6,745 bases of DNA, taken from the NCBI GenBank assembly GCA_007117255.1, contig SKGU01000048.1:1-6745 (forward strand), in the 5' to 3' direction. Positions 5,444 to 6,745 of the stretch are shown piece after piece. Each line of letters begins with the position of its first letter. Within the stretch, counting starts at the first letter, position 1. A program made the position numbers and the translations under genes. The notes beneath the pieces are model-generated. The model saw only the letters and a list, made by a program, of their open reading frames with translations. It made no database searches and was not told the origin of the DNA. Source of the DNA: Natronohydrobacter sp. GTDB taxonomy: Bacteria > Pseudomonadota > Alphaproteobacteria > Rhodobacterales > Rhodobacteraceae.

Positions 5444-6292
5444 ATGACAGACTATAATTTCGCCTATCTTGACGAAGCCACGAAACGCATGCTGCGTCGC
5501 GCGATCCTCAAGGCCGTGGCCATTCCCGGATATCAGGTACCATTTTCCAGCCGCGAAATGCCCATGCCTTATGGTTGGGGCACAGGCGGTGTGCAGGTCA
5601 CTGCCGCCTGTCTGGTGCCCGAAGACACGCTGAAGGTCATTGATCAGGGCGCGGATGACACGACCAATGCTGTCTCGATCCGCAAGTTCTTCGCCCGTGT
5701 GGCAGGGGTCGCGACGACGGAAGCGACCGCACAGGCCAGTGTGATCCAGACACGCCACCGCATCCCCGAAACCCCGCTGACCGAGGGTCAGATCCTGGTG
5801 TTTCAGGTACCCATCCCTGAACCGCTGCGCTTTCTGGAGCCGCGCGAGACCGAAACCCGAACCATGCATGCGCTGGAAGATTATGGCCTGATGCAGGTGC
5901 GGCTTTACGAGGACATCGCCAAACATGGCGAAATCGCCCGCGCCTATGCCTATCCGGTGCGGGTCGAAGGGCGCTACATCATGGACCCGTCGCCAATCCC
6001 GAAATTCGACAACCCGAAACTGGACAATTCCCCCGCGCTTCAGCTTTTCGGGGCCGGACGCGAATGTCGCATCTATGCGCTGCCACCCTATACGCACGTC
6101 AAAAGCCTCGATTTCGAGGATTACCCTTTCACCGCCAGCAAGGCCGCCGGTCAGGTTTGCGCGATTTGCGGTGCAGAGGACAGCTATCTGGATGAGGTCA
6201 TTACGGATGATGCGGGAGGACGCATGTTTGTCTGCTCGGACACGGATTATTGCGCCACCCGCGTGGCCGCACAGGCGGAGGACGCAGCATGA
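5444..6292 (+). CDS. phnJ: Radical-SAM C-P lyase PhnJ
   Basis: PhnJ cleaves the C-P bond of ribose 1-phosphonate 5-phosphate, releasing the alkane (methane from methylphosphonate) and a 1,2-cyclic ribose phosphate. The protein is 282 residues (E. coli 281). All known catalytic features are present: Cys239, Cys242 and Cys264 for the 4Fe-4S cluster (CAIC at 239-242, FVC at 262-264), Cys270 as the thiyl-radical cysteine in SDTDYC, and Gly29 in IPGY as the glycyl-radical site. Conserved blocks include MPMPYGWGTGG (39-49), DQGADDTTNAVSIR (67-80), IQTRHRIPETPLTE (101-114), PIPEPLRFLEPRETETRTMH (123-142) and DPSPIPKFDNPK (181-192). Its stop overlaps phnK (ATGA). The enzyme appears intact. Confidence 0.98.
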   Translation: MTDYNFAYLDEATKRMLRRAILKAVAIPGYQVPFSSREMPMPYGWGTGGVQVTAACLVPEDTLKVIDQGADDTTNAVSIRKFFARVAGVATTEATAQASVIQTRHRIPETPLTEGQILVFQVPIPEPLRFLEPRETETRTMHALEDYGLMQVRLYEDIAKHGEIARAYAYPVRVEGRYIMDPSPIPKFDNPKLDNSPALQLFGAGRECRIYALPPYTHVKSLDFEDYPFTASKAAGQVCAICGAEDSYLDEVITDDAGGRMFVCSDTDYCATRVAAQAEDAA

Positions 6293-6745
6293 CACCGCTG
6301 TTGCAGGTCGAGGGCTTGAGCAAGTTCTACGGCACCCATCTTGGCTGCGGGGATGTGAATTTCACCCTCTGGCCGGGTGAGGTCATGGGGATTGTCGGCG
6401 AAAGCGGATCGGGCAAGTCCACCTTGCTGAACTGCCTTGCCGGTCACATGGCCCCCGATATGGGGCGCGTGATCTTTGACACCCGCACAGATGGTCCGCG
6501 TGATACCGTGACCATGACAGAGTCCGAGCGCCGTTGGCTGGCGCGCACGGACTGGGCCTTTGTGCATCAGAACCCGCGTGACGGGCTGCGGATGAATGTC
6601 AGCGCGGGCGGCAATGTGGGCGACCGGCTGATGGCCGTGGGCGCGCGGCATTATGGTGATATCCGTCGTCAGGCGCAGGACTGGCTGGGACGAGTGGAGA
6701 TTGATCAGGCCCGTATTGACGACCGACCGCGCGCGTTTTCAGGCG
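6289..6745 (+). CDS. phnK: C-P lyase ABC-type ATPase PhnK (3' end cut by window)
   Basis: The ATG at 6289 overlaps the phnJ stop, and the frame stays open to the window edge, giving 152 residues of an expected 250 or so. It is an ABC ATPase. The N-terminus LLQVEGLSKFYG is followed by Walker A GESGSGKST (37-45), and the Q-loop is FVHQNPRDGLRM with Gln94, an arrangement typical of PhnK. The ABC signature is just beginning (FSG) at the edge, so Walker B lies outside. PhnK docks on the PhnJ side of the PhnGHIJ core and is required for C-P bond cleavage in vivo; it is not a transporter subunit. phnL commonly follows next. Confidence 0.95.
   Translation, partial: MTPLLQVEGLSKFYGTHLGCGDVNFTLWPGEVMGIVGESGSGKSTLLNCLAGHMAPDMGRVIFDTRTDGPRDTVTMTESERRWLARTDWAFVHQNPRDGLRMNVSAGGNVGDRLMAVGARHYGDIRRQAQDWLGRVEIDQARIDDRPRAFSG

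Noticed and set aside
5165..6295. Long minus-strand open frame (376 codons) opposite phnI and phnJ
   Set aside because: It lies antisense to strongly conserved phnJ, shows no recognisable domain, and open antisense frames are common in GC-rich codon-biased genes.
1..6745. CRISPR arrays, tRNA or rRNA genes, insertion sequences
   Set aside because: No regularly spaced repeats, tRNA-like folds, transposase motifs or terminal repeats were seen; the window is almost fully coding for phn genes.

Overview
The window holds most of a carbon-phosphorus (C-P) lyase (phn) locus. The protein sequences, the high GC content with many GCGCGC-type runs, and the gene order suggest an alphaproteobacterium, probably of the Rhodobacterales/Roseobacter type. 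That placement is inferred from recalled family resemblance; no search was run.

Layout: (1) 1-30, possible last codons of an unidentified upstream gene, joined by TGATG to a hexapeptide-repeat acetyltransferase of the kind linked to phosphonate operons (30-662, +). (2) A leftward cluster in transcription order phnF (3191-2457, GntR/HutC-type repressor), phnM (2409-1228, RPn-triphosphate diphosphatase) and a Nudix hydrolase (1220-672). Its end converges on the acetyltransferase with only 9 bases between stop codons. (3) A 90-bp divergent control region (3192-3281) with a 20-bp imperfect dyad, a 13-bp perfect palindrome and a plausible promoter. (4) A rightward cluster phnG (3282), phnH (3719), phnI (4285), phnJ (5444) and phnK (6289, cut by the window edge). 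All junctions are stop/start overlaps except phnI-phnJ.

Function: PhnI, with PhnG and PhnH, replaces the adenine of ATP with a phosphonate. PhnM removes pyrophosphate. The radical-SAM enzyme PhnJ cleaves the C-P bond. PhnK is the ABC-type ATPase that docks on the PhnGHIJ core. PhnF probably represses both divergent units. The acetyltransferase and Nudix protein are accessory; their substrates cannot be read from sequence. phnL, phnN, phnP and the phnCDE transporter are not in the window and may lie outside it.

The most unusual structure is the 76-bp phnI-phnJ gap. It has a perfect 12-bp inverted repeat whose right arm ends one base before the phnJ Shine-Dalgarno sequence. Its 24-nt loop carries four C3 tracts separated by single A residues, which is a textbook short-loop G-quadruplex motif on the template strand.
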